Assembly (NCBI GenBank): GCA_028285525.1
Contig: JANQOZ010000109.1
Location: forward strand, 62,001 to 126,000
Direction: 5' to 3'
Source: Lysobacterales bacterium
GTDB taxonomy: Bacteria > Pseudomonadota > Gammaproteobacteria > Xanthomonadales > SZUA-38
DNA length: 64,000 nt
Numbering within the stretch: position 1 is the first letter of the stretch; every line of letters starts with the position of its first letter. Below are positions 53,967 through 62,929 of the stretch, piece by piece. A model generated the notes under the pieces. It was not told the DNA's origin, did no database searches, and saw nothing but the letters and a program-made list of their open reading frames with translations. A program made the translations under genes and the position numbers.

Positions 53967-55310
53967 TTGGCTGCGCCGGCTGACGTAGCGTCTGCTGCGC
54001 GCTCGGGTGAGCCTGGCGTTTCTCACAGCGCAATGTCCGGCCAGGAGCCCCCGCTGATCGCCTGCCACGAGTGTGACGCGATCTACCGCCGCGAGCCGAT
54101 CGCCCGCGGGGCCAAAGCCACCTGCAAGCGTTGCGGTGCGCTGCTCTACCGTGGCCTGCCCGACTCGCTCGATCGTTCCCTCGCCCTTTACCTCGCTTCA
54201 CTGGTGCTGCTGATCATCGCCAATACGTTTCCCTTCCTGGCGCTGAAGGTCGGCGGGATAGTTGAGCAGGACCACGTCATCGGCGGCGGCCTGGCGCTGG
54301 TGGACTTCGGCATGGCGGAGCTCGGGCTGGTGGTGTTCCTCACCAGCATCGCTTTTCCGTTCATCACGATTGCCGGCACGCTCTACCTGCTGATCGCCAG
54401 TCGGCTGGACGTGGTTGCCCCCGGCATGCGGCTCACTTATCGCGTCGTGAACGCGCTCGGCTCCTGGAGCCTCATCGGGGTTTTTCTGCTGGGAACGCTG
54501 ATTGCCATCGTCAAGCTCAAAGATCTGGCGACCGTGGTTCCCGGGCCTGGCCTGTTCGCGCTCTTTGCGCTGGTGGTGGTTTACGCCGCGGCGCGGACGG
54601 GGTTCGACCCGGAAGTGGTCTGGCGACCGCTGCGTCTGCGGCGGCTCACCGAAGCCGACCTGCCCTCGGCCGGGCAACTGCTGCATTGCCACAGCTGCGG
54701 CCTGCTGAATCGCGGCACGCAGCACCCGCATCCGCAGTGTGCGCGATGCCACGCGCCCCTGCATCCGCGCCTCGCCAATAGCGTGCAGCGAACCTGGGCG
54801 CTGATGGCTGCCGCGGTAGTGATGCTCATTCCCGCCAACCTGCTGCCGGTGATGACGTTCAAGAAGCTGGGGCAGGGAGAACCGAGCACCATCCTCGGTG
54901 GCGTCGTGCATCTGGTCGAAGACGGCGCCTGGGGGCTGGGGCTCATCGTCTTTTTTGCCAGCGTCGCCGTGCCCGTCGCCAAGCTGATCTCGCTCGGCAT
55001 GCTGCTGCGGTCGTTTCGATCCGGCGCCACCTGGCGACCGAAAGACCGCACCGCGCTCTACCGCGCTACCGAAATGATCGGCGCCTGGTCGATGATCGAC
55101 GTGTTCCTGGTGGCGCTGTTGGCGGGACTGGTCAGTCTGGGGCTGGTTGCCTCAATCGAGCCAGGGCTGGGCGTCACGTTCTTCGGTGCCGCGGTGATCC
55201 TGACCATGTTTGCGGCCCACAGCTTCGATCCGCGCCTGATCTGGGATCACGCTGACCTGGCCGGGCAGTCCGGCGACCCGGTCCCGACTGCGGTAGATCC
55301 ATCACGATGA
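53967..55310 (+). CDS. pqiA: Intermembrane transport protein PqiA
   Basis: A 447-residue, inner-membrane protein with two PqiA units. Each unit begins with a zinc-ribbon-like Cys set (CHECDAIYRRE...CKRCG at about 31-52, CHSCGLL...CARCHAPL at about 245-268) and then about four membrane segments. PqiA works with the PqiB MCE tunnel to move lipids between membranes. The start is a TTG at 53967 with a perfect AGGAGG 8 bases upstream; an ATG at 54033 lacks one. First of five tightly packed genes; overlaps pqiB by 4 bases. Confidence 0.93.
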   Translation: MAAPADVASAARSGEPGVSHSAMSGQEPPLIACHECDAIYRREPIARGAKATCKRCGALLYRGLPDSLDRSLALYLASLVLLIIANTFPFLALKVGGIVEQDHVIGGGLALVDFGMAELGLVVFLTSIAFPFITIAGTLYLLIASRLDVVAPGMRLTYRVVNALGSWSLIGVFLLGTLIAIVKLKDLATVVPGPGLFALFALVVVYAAARTGFDPEVVWRPLRLRRLTEADLPSAGQLLHCHSCGLLNRGTQHPHPQCARCHAPLHPRLANSVQRTWALMAAAVVMLIPANLLPVMTFKKLGQGEPSTILGGVVHLVEDGAWGLGLIVFFASVAVPVAKLISLGMLLRSFRSGATWRPKDRTALYRATEMIGAWSMIDVFLVALLAGLVSLGLVASIEPGLGVTFFGAAVILTMFAAHSFDPRLIWDHADLAGQSGDPVPTAVDPSR

Positions 55311-56971
55311 ACGATCAGCCGCCCGTCGCTTCACCGGACGTGAGCCAGAGCTCCGGCTTCTCCATGGTCTGGCTGATCCCGATCGTCACGCTGGCGGTGG
55401 GCGGCTGGCTGATCGTCAAGACGCTCACCGACCAGGGCCCCACCGCCACGGTCAGTTTCCGCACGGCGGCGGGCATCGAGGTCGGCAAAACCCGGGTGAA
55501 GTACAAGAGCGTCGATATCGGGATGGTCGAGGATGTGCAGTTCGCCGAAGACTTCGGCAGCGTCATCGTCAACCTGCGCCTGAACAAAGGCCTGGACGAC
55601 TTTCTGCGCCGCAACACGCGCTTCTGGGTGGTACGGCCCCAGCTCAGTGTCCGCGGCGCGTCGGGGCTGGAGACGCTGCTGTCCGGGGCCTACATCGAAA
55701 TCGATCCGGGGCCCGGCTCGCGACAGCGACACTTTGTGGGTCTCGAGCGTCAGCCCCTGATCAGCGCTGAGGACGAGGGTTCGCGGATCACGCTGATCTC
55801 CGACGCGCTGGGGTCGGTCGATTCAGGCTCGCCTATCTACTATCAGGGGCTGCTGGCGGGTGAGGTGCTCGGCTACGACCTGGCCAGCGACGCCCAGAGC
55901 GTTTACGTCTATGCGTTTGTGCGCGACCCCTACGACCAGCTCATCCGCGGCAACACCCGCTTCTGGAACGTGAGCGGCCTGGACATTTCGCTCGGGGCCG
56001 ACGGGCTGGAGGTGCGCACCGCGTCGGTCCAGTCGCTGCTGTTCGGCGGCATCGCCTTTGAGACGCCCAACACCACGGAGCCAGTACCCGAAAACATCTC
56101 CGACCTGGTGTTTACGCTGTACCCCGATTTCCAGGCGATTGCGGAAGGCGCCTACGCTCGGCGCCTGCGCTACGTGCTCTATTTCGACAGCTCCGTCCGG
56201 GGCCTCAACGCCGGCGCGCCCGTTGAGCTCAAGGGCATTCGGGTCGGCAGCGTTCACGACGTGCGCCTCGAGTTCAACGCGGACGACACCAGTTTCCTGA
56301 TTCCGGTGATCATCGAGCTCGAGCCCGATCGGATTGTCGGTCAGCAGAACCTCGAGCAGGCGCCGGAGAACATCCTGTCAACGCTGGTCGAACGGGGCCT
56401 TCGAGCGCGCCTCCAGACCGGCAGCCTGCTCACCGGCCAGCTGTTTGTGGAGCTGAACATGTACGACGATGCGCCGCTGGATCTGCGGGGCGACGGCAAG
56501 CAGCCCTACCCGGAGCTCCCGACCATCGCCGGCAGCTTCGAGGCCATTACCGCCACGGTCGATCGCTTCATCGCGCAGCTCGATTCGGTCGACCTCGAGG
56601 CGATGGCGGAAAACCTCAATGGCATCCTGGCCGGCGCCAACAGCCTCATCAACACCGATATCAGCAGCGATGTGGCCACCGATCTGCAGGACTCCATCAG
56701 GTCGCTGCGCAACGTGCTGCGGGACCTCGACGCCGGCAATCTCGACCAGACCCTTGTCGCGGCCAACGCGACGCTGGCGCAGCTCGACGAAGCGCTCAAG
56801 CTGACCAGCGACGTGCTGACCCCATCTTCGCCACTGCAGTACAACCTGACGCAGCTCACCGCGGAGCTTGAGGAGACCGCCCGCTCCATCCGCAACCTGA
56901 TGGATCTGCTCCAGCGCCAGCCCAGCTCGCTGCTGTTCGGCAAGGACAATGATTCGGAGTCCGACCCATGA
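55307..56971 (+). CDS. pqiB: Intermembrane transport protein PqiB (three MCE domains)
   Basis: A 554-residue protein with one N-terminal anchor (about 16-36), three MCE domains (about 45-140, 160-250, 285-390) and a long C-terminal helix region (about 400-535) that in E. coli forms the needle across the periplasm. Length matches E. coli PqiB (546). MCE hexamers form a lipid tunnel. Overlaps of 4 bases on both sides (ATGA) tie it to pqiA and pqiC. Confidence 0.96.
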   Translation: MNDQPPVASPDVSQSSGFSMVWLIPIVTLAVGGWLIVKTLTDQGPTATVSFRTAAGIEVGKTRVKYKSVDIGMVEDVQFAEDFGSVIVNLRLNKGLDDFLRRNTRFWVVRPQLSVRGASGLETLLSGAYIEIDPGPGSRQRHFVGLERQPLISAEDEGSRITLISDALGSVDSGSPIYYQGLLAGEVLGYDLASDAQSVYVYAFVRDPYDQLIRGNTRFWNVSGLDISLGADGLEVRTASVQSLLFGGIAFETPNTTEPVPENISDLVFTLYPDFQAIAEGAYARRLRYVLYFDSSVRGLNAGAPVELKGIRVGSVHDVRLEFNADDTSFLIPVIIELEPDRIVGQQNLEQAPENILSTLVERGLRARLQTGSLLTGQLFVELNMYDDAPLDLRGDGKQPYPELPTIAGSFEAITATVDRFIAQLDSVDLEAMAENLNGILAGANSLINTDISSDVATDLQDSIRSLRNVLRDLDAGNLDQTLVAANATLAQLDEALKLTSDVLTPSSPLQYNLTQLTAELEETARSIRNLMDLLQRQPSSLLFGKDNDSESDP

Positions 56972-57576
56972 CGACCGCCAGCATTCGCCGATTCTCCCTG
57001 CCGTTCCTCGCAGCTTTTCTCCTGGCCGCCTGCGCCGGCGGCGGCGGTGCGCCGACACGCTACTACATCATCGGCCCCACGGACGCAGACGCCCTGAGCT
57101 CGGGCGCCACGCCGCCCGCGGTGCAGATCGTGGGTCTCGATCTGCCACAGTACCTGGAGCGGGTTCAGATCGCGACGCAGGCGGCGCCCAACCGGATGCG
57201 TTTTTCCGAGGGGCACCAGTGGAGCGAGAACCTGCGGAAGAACCTGCTTCGAACCCTGAGCCGGAACCTTTCGCGACTGCTGGGCAGCCCGAGCGTCGGC
57301 GCTCCCGGTGCGCGCAGCGCCACGGCGCCGGACTACCGGGTCAGGGTCACCATCGAGCAGTTTGAGCGCGACGTGGCGGGCACCGTGCGTCTGGACGCCA
57401 GCTGGCAGCTGCTCGACGCGAGCGGCGCTGCGCCGACGCTCAGCTTTCAGTCGCGGCTGAGCTCGGACAATACGGTCAGGGCCGGCGACTACGACGCCAT
57501 CGTCGCGGCCATGCAGGATCTCTTCGGAGAGCTGTCCGTGGCGATTGCGCAGCAGATCGTGGCGGCGGAAGCGTAG
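56968..57576 (+). CDS. pqiC: PqiC-type lipoprotein (ABC-transport auxiliary)
   Basis: A 202-residue lipoprotein with lipobox LLAA-C (near residue 21) and the DUF330/PqiC domain (YYIIGPTDADAL, GLDLPQYLERVQI, DYRVRVTIEQFERD). PqiC sits in the outer membrane and caps the PqiB needle. The start overlaps pqiB by 4 bases; the LolA-like gene follows after 2 bases. Confidence 0.93.
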   Translation: MTTASIRRFSLPFLAAFLLAACAGGGGAPTRYYIIGPTDADALSSGATPPAVQIVGLDLPQYLERVQIATQAAPNRMRFSEGHQWSENLRKNLLRTLSRNLSRLLGSPSVGAPGARSATAPDYRVRVTIEQFERDVAGTVRLDASWQLLDASGAAPTLSFQSRLSSDNTVRAGDYDAIVAAMQDLFGELSVAIAQQIVAAEA

Positions 57577-57578
57577 TC

Positions 57579-58517
57579 GTGAACGCCCGACGCCCAGTCC
57601 GCTGCGTGGCGGCGCTTGCGCTGACCGGCTGGCTTGCGGCCTTTGCACCCGTCGGCGCTCAGCCGAACGGTCCGCCAGTCGAAGCAGAGTCTCCGATGGC
57701 GGAAGCCACGGGCCGCGCGCTGATGAACGCGGTCTACGGCCGCCATCAGCGCTATCCGCACGTCTACGAGGAGCAGTCGATGGTGCTGGTAGACCGGCAT
57801 GGGCGGCGTGAAACCCGGCGGCTGACGCTCTATTCAAAGCTCGAGACAGACGGCAGCACCCGCGTGCTGCTCCGCTTCACCGACCCGAGCGAGCTGCTGG
57901 GCATGGCGCTGCTGGCGACGCTCTACCCCGACGGCACCTCCAAGCGGCAGGTGTTTCTGCCGGCACTCGGGCGCCAGCTGATCAGCAATAGCTCGCTCGA
58001 CGGCGAGGACTTCGCCATCACCGACCAGCATTTTCTCGGCACCGATTTTTCGATCGAGAACCTGGCCGGCGAAAACCTCGACCACTACCGCTACGAGCGG
58101 CGCCGCGACGCGCTGATGGATCAGGCCGAATACTACGTCGTCGACGCGTTCGATCCCGGGGCCGACCCGGCGACGGCGCTGCCGCTGCGGCGCCACTTCA
58201 TCATCAAAGACGGGCTGTTCATCACCCGCACCGACCACTTTGCCGCCAACGGAGCGGTTGAGTCGCGCCAGACGCACCACGACCTGGTGGTGGTGAACGG
58301 TGACACCTGGCGCGCCAACATGACGCTGATGAACAACCTGCGCGAGGTGCACCAGACCATCATCAAGGTCGACCAGCGCGTGTTCTCCCCGGATTACGTA
58401 CCCGACGAGGTGTTTACGGCCGACTGGATCTTCGCCAACGCGCCGGCGTTCGACGAGGAAACCCCTGAGCCGGCGGATGAGACGGATGCAGCCGCCCCGG
58501 CGGAGGCGGACGCATGA
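57579..58517 (+). CDS. LolA-like outer-membrane lipoprotein-sorting family protein
   Basis: A 312-residue exported protein with a GTG start two bases after pqiC. The signal peptide (about 10-29, cut near VGAQ) is followed by a LolA/LolB-like half-barrel domain (about 45-270: QSMVLVDRHGRRETRRLTLY, RFTDPSELLGMALL, DLVVVNGDTWRANMTLMNN). This family often accompanies RND/MMPL transporters and is thought to carry lipids or lipid-linked cargo in the periplasm. Its end overlaps the next gene by 4 bases. Confidence 0.88.
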   Translation: MNARRPVRCVAALALTGWLAAFAPVGAQPNGPPVEAESPMAEATGRALMNAVYGRHQRYPHVYEEQSMVLVDRHGRRETRRLTLYSKLETDGSTRVLLRFTDPSELLGMALLATLYPDGTSKRQVFLPALGRQLISNSSLDGEDFAITDQHFLGTDFSIENLAGENLDHYRYERRRDALMDQAEYYVVDAFDPGADPATALPLRRHFIIKDGLFITRTDHFAANGAVESRQTHHDLVVVNGDTWRANMTLMNNLREVHQTIIKVDQRVFSPDYVPDEVFTADWIFANAPAFDEETPEPADETDAAAPAEADA

Positions 58518-61345
58518 TCCACGCGCTCTTTACGCTGGGCTTTCGCCGTCCGCTCTGGGTGGTGGCGCTGGTGACCGCGGTCACGGTGCTGGCAGCCATG
58601 GGGCTGCCGCGACTCGAGATCGACACCAGCTTCGGCAATCTCATTCCCGAGAACGACCCCGCTCGCGTCGCCTATCAGCAGGTGATGGAGGAGTTCGGGT
58701 CGGACAACATGACCATCGTCTATGCCGCCGACCAAAACCTCTGGACCCCCGAGGGACTGCGGCGCCTGAACGAACTCCAGCTCGCGCTGGAGCGAATCGA
58801 CGGCGTCGAACGGGTGGACAGCGTCTTCAGCCTGCGAGCCATTCGCGGCACCGAGCCCGACGACGCCGACGCGCGGGCCGTGTCCCAGATCGAATCCATG
58901 CCGGTGCTCGCTGATGTTCCCAGCACGCTGGCGGACGCCGAGGCAGCGCGCGACCGGGCGCTGGCGAACCCGCTGTACCTCGGCAACTTCCTCTCCGAGG
59001 ACGGCACGGCAACCGCCCTGCTCGTGTCCGTTAGCGACAGCGACGATCGGCCGGACTTTGATCAGACGCTCAACGACGCGCTGGACGCCGCGCTGGCGCC
59101 GTTTAAGGGGGATTTTGACGGCCTGTTTCAGGTTGGGCCGCCCCGTATCCAGTCGGAGCTCGCCAACAGCCTGAGCGGCGACTTCCGGCTGCTGGCGCCG
59201 CTGTCGGCCGCCGCGCTCGTGCTGGCGATGGTGGTCTTCCTGCGCAGCTCGGTGGCCGCGCTGGTACCGCTGGTCACCTCCGCGCTGTCCATCATCTGGA
59301 CGTTTGGTCTGCTCGGCTGGCTGGGCGTGCCGATGAACATGCTGAGCGCGATGATTCCGTCGCTGATTATCGCGATAGGCTCCACCGAAGACACGCACCT
59401 GATCGCCGCCTATTTCCGCGGACTGGCCGAGCACCGGACGCAGGCGCCAGACCAGGCTCGCCGCACCGCCATCCGCTACCTGGCAAGCCACGCGGGCCTG
59501 GCGCTGATCCTCACGGTGATCACCACCACCCTCGGTTTCGCGGCAAACCTCTTCAGCGACATCGGCCTGATCAAACAGTTTTCTATCGCCGCCACGGTCG
59601 CCATGGTGGCCAACGGTGTTGTCACCGCGCTGGTCGTACCGCCGCTGCTGTCGCAGCTCGGGCCGGAGCGGCTGCCGCGCGCCTTTGTCGCTGAAGCGGA
59701 GGCCAAGGCACAGCACAAGCCTGGAACTCATCTGTCCGGCCGTATCGTCAACCTGTTTCGGCGGTCGCAGCGCCGGTTTCCGATCGGCATTCTGCTGATC
59801 ACCGCGGGGCTTGTGGTGTTTTTCCTCTACGAGGCGTCGAAGCTGTACGTGACCAACGATCCGCTGTCTTACTTCCCCGGCGATCGTCCGCTGGTTCAGG
59901 ACACCCGCCGCATCAGCAGCGAGCTCGCCGGCGTTCGGGTGTTTTTTGTCACGCTGAAGGCGGACGCAGACCGCGCTTTCTTGGAGCCGGATAACGTCAG
60001 AAAGCTTGCTGAGATCCAGGAGTTTGCCCGGGCGCAGGATGCTTACGACCGCAGCCTGTCGCTGGCAGACCATCTGAGCTACGTCAACGAGCAGTTCCGC
60101 GGCCGGTTTGCCAGCAGCGACCTGCCGGAAACCCGTGCCCTGATCGCCCAGTACCTGCTGTTTTTCCACCGCAGCGAGCTGGAGAGCTACGTCAGCCACG
60201 ACTACCGCCGCGCGAACATCATCGTGCGCCACTCCATCAGCGACTCTCACACCCTCAACGAGTACGTTCGGGAGCTGGAGGACGCGCTGGGCACGATCAC
60301 CGGACCGGGTATTCAGGCGGAAATTGTCGGCGAAAACCTGATGGTCAATCAGGCGGCCGAGAGTCTGATGGTGGCGCAGCTCAAAGCGCTCGCGCTGCTC
60401 CTGCTGCTGATCTTCATCCTGATGTCGATCATGTTTACCTCATTCAAAGGCGGCGCCCTGGCGCTGGTGCCGGCGATTATTCCGATTGCGCTGATGTTCG
60501 GCATCATGGGGCTGCTGAATATTCCGCTGAATCCGGGTACGGCCATGGTGGCGGTGATTGCGGTGGGCATTGCGGTGGACGGCACGATCCACCTGCTGGC
60601 GCGCTACAACGAGCGCTGCCGGAAGACCTCTGACTACGTGCAGGCGGTTCACGACTCGATGGACGACGTGGCAACGCCGCTCATCAGCTCCAGCCTCGCG
60701 CTGGCCCTGGGCTTTGGGATGCTGCTGTTTTCCAACTTCACCGTGGTCGCCCAGTTCGGGGCGCTCGCCGCGGCCACCATGCTGATCTCCATCATCGCCA
60801 ACCTGCTGGTCACGCCGATTCTGATGACCCGGATTCGGCTGGTCGGGCTGTACCAGATCCTGTCCATGCGGGTCGACCGCGAGGTGCTCGATCGCAGCAC
60901 CCTGTTCAGCGGCATGTCCGGCTATCAGCGCCGCAAGGCGATATTGATCTCGGAGATGCACGAGGTGGAAGCGGGTGAACTGCTGGTCGAGCAGGGTGTG
61001 GTCGGCCGCAGCATGTACCTGATCCTGGAAGGGGAAGCCGAGGTAGTGCGCCGGGACGACGGCACCAGCCGAACGCTGGCCATGCTGAAGCCCGGCGAGA
61101 TCTTCGGCGAGATCGGCTATATCCGAGCCGTCGAGCGCACCGCGGACGTGCGTGCACGCACCCCGGTGACCGCGCTGCGGTTTCAGTTCGACCGCATGCA
61201 GAAGGACCTCAAGTTCTTCCCGACGATCGTCGCCAACCTCAACTTCAACATCAGCGCGATTCTTGGCGAACGCCTGGCCGATACGCTGGATCACGCCAAG
61301 CCCGGCGCGCAGGGCAGCAGCCCGGCCGGCGGCAGTACTGGCTGA
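58514..61345 (+). CDS. RND/MMPL transporter with C-terminal cyclic-nucleotide-binding domain
   Basis: A 943-residue inner-membrane RND protein: two repeats, each with a first membrane helix, a periplasmic loop and five more helices (first set ends about 385, second set about 620-780), with intracellular motifs SFGNLIPENDP and DVATPLISSSLALALGFGML. The last ~150 residues (about 795-930) form a cNMP-binding domain: VEAGELLVEQG, GEIFGEIGYIRAVERTADVRA-type phosphate cassette split at Gly, with the phosphate-binding Arg near residue 875. The fusion suggests that transport is gated by cAMP or another cyclic nucleotide. Last of the five-gene pqi-lolA-RND unit. Confidence 0.9.
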   Translation: MIHALFTLGFRRPLWVVALVTAVTVLAAMGLPRLEIDTSFGNLIPENDPARVAYQQVMEEFGSDNMTIVYAADQNLWTPEGLRRLNELQLALERIDGVERVDSVFSLRAIRGTEPDDADARAVSQIESMPVLADVPSTLADAEAARDRALANPLYLGNFLSEDGTATALLVSVSDSDDRPDFDQTLNDALDAALAPFKGDFDGLFQVGPPRIQSELANSLSGDFRLLAPLSAAALVLAMVVFLRSSVAALVPLVTSALSIIWTFGLLGWLGVPMNMLSAMIPSLIIAIGSTEDTHLIAAYFRGLAEHRTQAPDQARRTAIRYLASHAGLALILTVITTTLGFAANLFSDIGLIKQFSIAATVAMVANGVVTALVVPPLLSQLGPERLPRAFVAEAEAKAQHKPGTHLSGRIVNLFRRSQRRFPIGILLITAGLVVFFLYEASKLYVTNDPLSYFPGDRPLVQDTRRISSELAGVRVFFVTLKADADRAFLEPDNVRKLAEIQEFARAQDAYDRSLSLADHLSYVNEQFRGRFASSDLPETRALIAQYLLFFHRSELESYVSHDYRRANIIVRHSISDSHTLNEYVRELEDALGTITGPGIQAEIVGENLMVNQAAESLMVAQLKALALLLLLIFILMSIMFTSFKGGALALVPAIIPIALMFGIMGLLNIPLNPGTAMVAVIAVGIAVDGTIHLLARYNERCRKTSDYVQAVHDSMDDVATPLISSSLALALGFGMLLFSNFTVVAQFGALAAATMLISIIANLLVTPILMTRIRLVGLYQILSMRVDREVLDRSTLFSGMSGYQRRKAILISEMHEVEAGELLVEQGVVGRSMYLILEGEAEVVRRDDGTSRTLAMLKPGEIFGEIGYIRAVERTADVRARTPVTALRFQFDRMQKDLKFFPTIVANLNFNISAILGERLADTLDHAKPGAQGSSPAGGSTG

Positions 61346-61393
61346 GCGCCCTGCCCTATACTGGCGACGAAGTGAATCTCAAGGACCAAAACC

Positions 61394-62920
61394 ATGGGTA
61401 AAAAACTGTCCAGGCGAAGCGTGCTTTCGATCCTCGGCTCCACGCCGGGCCTTGCGGCGTTCCCGGCGCATGCTCAGGACAGCGAAACGCCCCTCTGCGA
61501 TTTGCTGGTGGTCGGTGGCGGGAACGCGGGGATGCCGGCCGCCATCTTTGCCGCCGAGCGAGGTGCTCGGGTGCTGATCGTGGATACGGCGACGCAGCTT
61601 GGCGGGACGCTCTGGCTGTCGTCAGGACAGATGAGCGCCGCCGGAACCAAGCTGCAGGCGGCGAATGGCATTGAGGATTCACCCCAGTCCCACTACGACG
61701 ACATCATGCGCATCAGCGAGGGGACCGCTGATCCCGACATCGTGCGCCTCGCCGTGTTCAACGCGGCCGACACGTTCGACTGGCTCATGGATCACGGGCT
61801 GGGTGTGCACGACGAACATCCGGTGACCGGTACCAATCACGAGCCCTACAGCCAGCCGCGCTACGCGTGGGGCAAAGACGACGGGCGCTCGATCATTCGC
61901 ATTCTCAGTGCGCAGCTTCAGCCGCACATCGACGCCGGCCGCGTGTCGGTGAGCCTCCGTACCAAAGTCACCGAATTGATCCAGGCGCCGGACGGCACCG
62001 TGACCGGCGTGGTCACGCACAATGAGGCCGGCGAGGTGATGAGGCATCGTGCACGTCACACGCTGCTGGCCTGCGGTGGCTACACGGCCAACGAAAAAAT
62101 GTTTGCGCAGCTCGAAGGCGCGCGCGACTACGCTGACGTCACCTATCCTTACAGCCAGGGCGCCGGCATTACGCTGGCGCTCGCTGCCGGCGGCTACGTC
62201 CGCGGCGGTGAACATCATCTTCCGCTGTTCGGCGCCGTGCTGGCGAGCGACAGCTACCCGGCTCGCATGATCGGTACGGTGCGTCCGTGGCCGCCAGCGC
62301 GGCCGCCCTGGGAGATCTACGTCAACGCCAACGGCCAGCGCTTTCTGCGGGAGGACATACCCAGCCATCACGCGCATGAAAACGCGCTGCTCGAGCAGCC
62401 GGAGGAGCGCTGCTGGGTCGTCTTCGACGAAGCCATCTTTGCCCGCGCCCCGCAGCTGGTGCGTGGCTCATTTGCGGGGCCGCTGGACCAGGAGGACATC
62501 CGCCTGGCCTTCGAGAGCGGCATGGATATGTTCTACAAGGCTGACTCGATCGAGGCGCTTGCCGAGGCTGCCGGCATCGACGCGTCCGGCCTTGCGGCAA
62601 CCGTCGCCGATTACAACCGCGGGCAGGCGGACGGTCAGGACAGCCTGGGCCGGAAGCACCTCCCGCTGCCAATTGCCGAACCGCCCTTCTATGCCGTTCA
62701 GCTCCAAAGCTGGCTGCTGACGTCCTTCGCCGGCGTGGCCGTCGACGACCGGCTGCGCGTCATCCGGGACGACGGCACGGCGATCCCCGGGCTCTATGCC
62801 GCCGGTGAGCTGCTCGGCTCCGGGCAGTTCAACGGTCGGTCCTACTGCGGGGGCATGCTGGTCACGCCGGCCCTGACCTTCGGCCGACTGCTGGGGCAGA
62901 AGCTGCTGGATTTTGCTTGA
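61394..62920 (+). CDS. Exported FAD-dependent oxidoreductase (fumarate reductase/KstD-like)
   Basis: A 508-residue flavoprotein. A Tat-like leader (SRRSVLSILGSTPG) is followed by the dinucleotide loop LLVVGGGNAGMPAAIFAAERG (read in parts) and, near the C-terminus, GLYAAGELLG and FNGRSYCGGML, which close the FAD site. It belongs to the fumarate reductase/3-ketosteroid dehydrogenase flavoprotein family; the substrate is not known. AAGGA lies 9 bases before the ATG. A lone -10-like TATACT is at 61357-61362. It is convergent with the hydrolase gene. Confidence 0.87.
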   Translation: MGKKLSRRSVLSILGSTPGLAAFPAHAQDSETPLCDLLVVGGGNAGMPAAIFAAERGARVLIVDTATQLGGTLWLSSGQMSAAGTKLQAANGIEDSPQSHYDDIMRISEGTADPDIVRLAVFNAADTFDWLMDHGLGVHDEHPVTGTNHEPYSQPRYAWGKDDGRSIIRILSAQLQPHIDAGRVSVSLRTKVTELIQAPDGTVTGVVTHNEAGEVMRHRARHTLLACGGYTANEKMFAQLEGARDYADVTYPYSQGAGITLALAAGGYVRGGEHHLPLFGAVLASDSYPARMIGTVRPWPPARPPWEIYVNANGQRFLREDIPSHHAHENALLEQPEERCWVVFDEAIFARAPQLVRGSFAGPLDQEDIRLAFESGMDMFYKADSIEALAEAAGIDASGLAATVADYNRGQADGQDSLGRKHLPLPIAEPPFYAVQLQSWLLTSFAGVAVDDRLRVIRDDGTAIPGLYAAGELLGSGQFNGRSYCGGMLVTPALTFGRLLGQKLLDFA

Positions 62921-62929
62921 GGTTTACGA

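Noticed and set aside
58394-60250. 618-codon minus-strand frame
   Set aside because: Antisense to the RND gene; Arg/Gln/His-rich without family motifs.
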